Below are positions 5,025 through 6,021 of a stretch of DNA of 6,021 nt, one piece after another. The DNA lies in NCBI GenBank assembly GCA_030044775.1, contig JASICF010000488.1, forward strand, positions 1 through 6,021. The letters are read 5' to 3'. This DNA is from Candidatus Sulfotelmatobacter sp. GTDB lineage: Bacteria > Acidobacteriota > Terriglobia > Terriglobales > Acidobacteriaceae. The translations under genes and the position numbers were made by a program. The notes beneath the pieces were generated by a model. It had not been told where the DNA came from. It saw only the letters and a list, made by a program, of their open reading frames with translations, and searched no databases. How positions within the stretch are numbered: the stretch's first letter is position 1; each line of letters opens with the position of its first letter.

Positions 5025-6021
5025 CTACGCTTTATCGCTTCGAATCCGCATGCCGAAGAACGAGCGGTAAACGAAGACGAAGGACGCGATAAAGAATGCC
5101 AAAGCGAGCCCGCTCGTAATGCCGGTGCCCTGCTGCTGTGACAAACTTACTGCGAGCTCGACCGCCAGTAATCCGAACAGAGTGGTGAACTTGATGATCG
5201 GATTCAGGGCTACCGACGACGTGTCTTTGAACGGATCGCCGACCGTATCGCCGACGACGGTCGCATCATGCAACGGAGTTCCTTTCTGCTTGAGTTCGAC
5301 TTCGACAATCTTCTTGGCGTTGTCCCAGGCAGCGCCGGCATCGGCCATGAAGATCGCCTGATAGAGGCCGAAGATGGCGATTGAAATCAGATAACCGACA
5401 AAGAAAAACGGCTCGACGAAAGCGAACGCCAATGTTGCAAAGAACACCGCAATAAAGATGTTCAGCATGCCCTTTTGCGCATACTTGGTGCAGATCTCCA
5501 CAACTTTCTTGCTGTCTTCGACGGAGGCTTTCTCGACGCCCTCGAGCTTGATATTCGCCTTGATGAACTCGACGGCGCGATAGGCGCCGGTGGTCACCGC
5601 TTGCGTGGATGCGCCGGTAAACCAATAAATTATGGCGCCGCCCGTGATCAGACCGAGGAAGAATGGCGCATGCAGCAAGGAAAGCTTGTTGACGTTTTCG
5701 GCAAGGCCGTTGGTCAGCGCCATGATGATGGAGAAAATCATCGTGGTGGCTCCGACCACCGCGGTCCCAATGAGTACCGGCTTCGCCGTGGCTTTGAAGG
5801 TGTTGCCGGCGCCGTCGTTGGCTTCGAGCAAGTGCTTGGCTCGATCGAAGTTTACGCTCATGTTGAAATCTTTCTTGATTTCGGCTTCCACATTCGGAAC
5901 CTGCTCGATGAGAGAAAGTTCGTAGACGGACTGAGCGTTGTCGGTAACTGGACCGTAGGAATCGACCGCGATAGTGACCGGCCCCATGCCTAGGAACCCA
6001 AAGGCGACTAGGCCGAAGGCA
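5025..6021 (-). CDS. hppA: Membrane-bound proton-pumping pyrophosphatase (H+-PPase), C-terminal part, 5'-partial
   Basis: The frame is open to the right edge: codons before the internal Met at 5987 read AFGLVAFGFLG, so that Met is not the start. The enzyme couples pyrophosphate hydrolysis to proton export across the cytoplasmic membrane. About 331 residues remain of a protein usually 650-800 aa; the first catalytic loop (DX7KXE type) lies outside the window. Numbering from Met 5987: GPVTDNAQS (12-20); GNTFKATAKP (61-70); MADAGAAWDNAKK (214-226) and GDTVGDPFKDTS (246-257), acidic/Lys motifs that bind Mg-pyrophosphate. About six membrane helices are visible (about 71-92, 105-125, 175-191, 193-212, 263-283, 291-308). 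Lys65 stands where potassium-dependent enzymes have Ala (GNTTAA), so a K+-independent proton pump is likely; the position three residues on is Ala rather than the Thr or Gly I recall. The sequence variant resembles that of Bacteroidota/Acidobacteriota enzymes. It ends in TAG 5027-5025 with a strong terminator behind it. Confidence 0.96.
   Translation of the reverse strand, partial: AFGLVAFGFLGMGPVTIAVDSYGPVTDNAQSVYELSLIEQVPNVEAEIKKDFNMSVNFDRAKHLLEANDGAGNTFKATAKPVLIGTAVVGATTMIFSIIMALTNGLAENVNKLSLLHAPFFLGLITGGAIIYWFTGASTQAVTTGAYRAVEFIKANIKLEGVEKASVEDSKKVVEICTKYAQKGMLNIFIAVFFATLAFAFVEPFFFVGYLISIAIFGLYQAIFMADAGAAWDNAKKIVEVELKQKGTPLHDATVVGDTVGDPFKDTSSVALNPIIKFTTLFGLLAVELAVSLSQQQGTGITSGLALAFFIASFVFVYRSFFGMRIRSDKA

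Noticed and set aside
5475..5993. 172-codon plus-strand open frame opposite the pyrophosphatase
   Set aside because: The minus strand encodes unmistakable pyrophosphatase motifs there; the plus-strand product has no recognisable domain and no ribosome site.
1..6021. Defence system, insertion sequence, CRISPR array or prophage
   Set aside because: No transposase, integrase, nuclease, reverse transcriptase, terminal inverted repeats or regularly spaced repeats were seen; all larger genes are ordinary chromosomal functions.

Overview
The window looks like a chromosomal segment from an Acidobacteriota bacterium, probably Terriglobia-like. I infer this from a moderately high G+C content, from a divergent omega-like RNA polymerase subunit, from a pyrophosphatase of the 'GNTFKATAKP' type, and from a small secreted helical protein of a kind I associate with that phylum. 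The taxonomic call is inference. No mobile element, CRISPR array or phage gene is visible, and the gene content is mostly ordinary core metabolism and information processing.

Layout: (i) 1-1458 (+) is the 3' part of a cytochrome c / PQQ-dependent sugar (sorbosone-type) dehydrogenase fusion that enters from the left edge. (ii) 1528-1602 (-) is a tRNA-Val with anticodon CAC and an encoded CCA end, with a plausible promoter on its right. It lies between two copies of an imperfect direct repeat set exactly 200 bp apart. (iii) 1603-2019 is a long non-coding interval. It carries the tRNA promoter on the minus strand, tandem TTGAC-type promoters on the plus strand, and a structured leader of about 240 nt. 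(iv) 2020-2235 (+) is a 71-codon omega-like (RpoZ/Rpb6 family) gene with a strong Shine-Dalgarno. (v) 2236-2362 is a 127-bp gap with a hairpin whose loop contains the stop codon of the omega-like gene, followed by a C-rich, G-poor stretch. (vi) 2363-3613 (+) is rho, complete, 416 aa, ending at a probable intrinsic terminator. (vii) 3767-4117 (+) is a small secreted, proline-rich then helical protein. (viii) 4169-4867 (-) is an unrecognised single-pass membrane protein convergent with it. (ix) 4972-5003 is a clear intrinsic terminator on the minus strand for (x) 5025-6021 (-), the C-terminal third to half of a membrane-bound proton-pumping pyrophosphatase that leaves the window on the right.

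Functional reading: the centre is a transcription-machinery cluster. An RNA polymerase omega-like subunit and the termination factor Rho appear to be co-transcribed from promoters near 1708-1772, and the gap between them has features compatible with Rho autoregulation. The two edge genes are bioenergetic (periplasmic sugar oxidation feeding electrons to a fused cytochrome; pyrophosphate-driven proton pumping) and are not obviously linked to the central cluster. I did not find a clearly new multi-gene system. The most interesting parts are the omega-like/rho arrangement with its leader and inter-gene RNA elements, and the repeats that bracket the tRNA.
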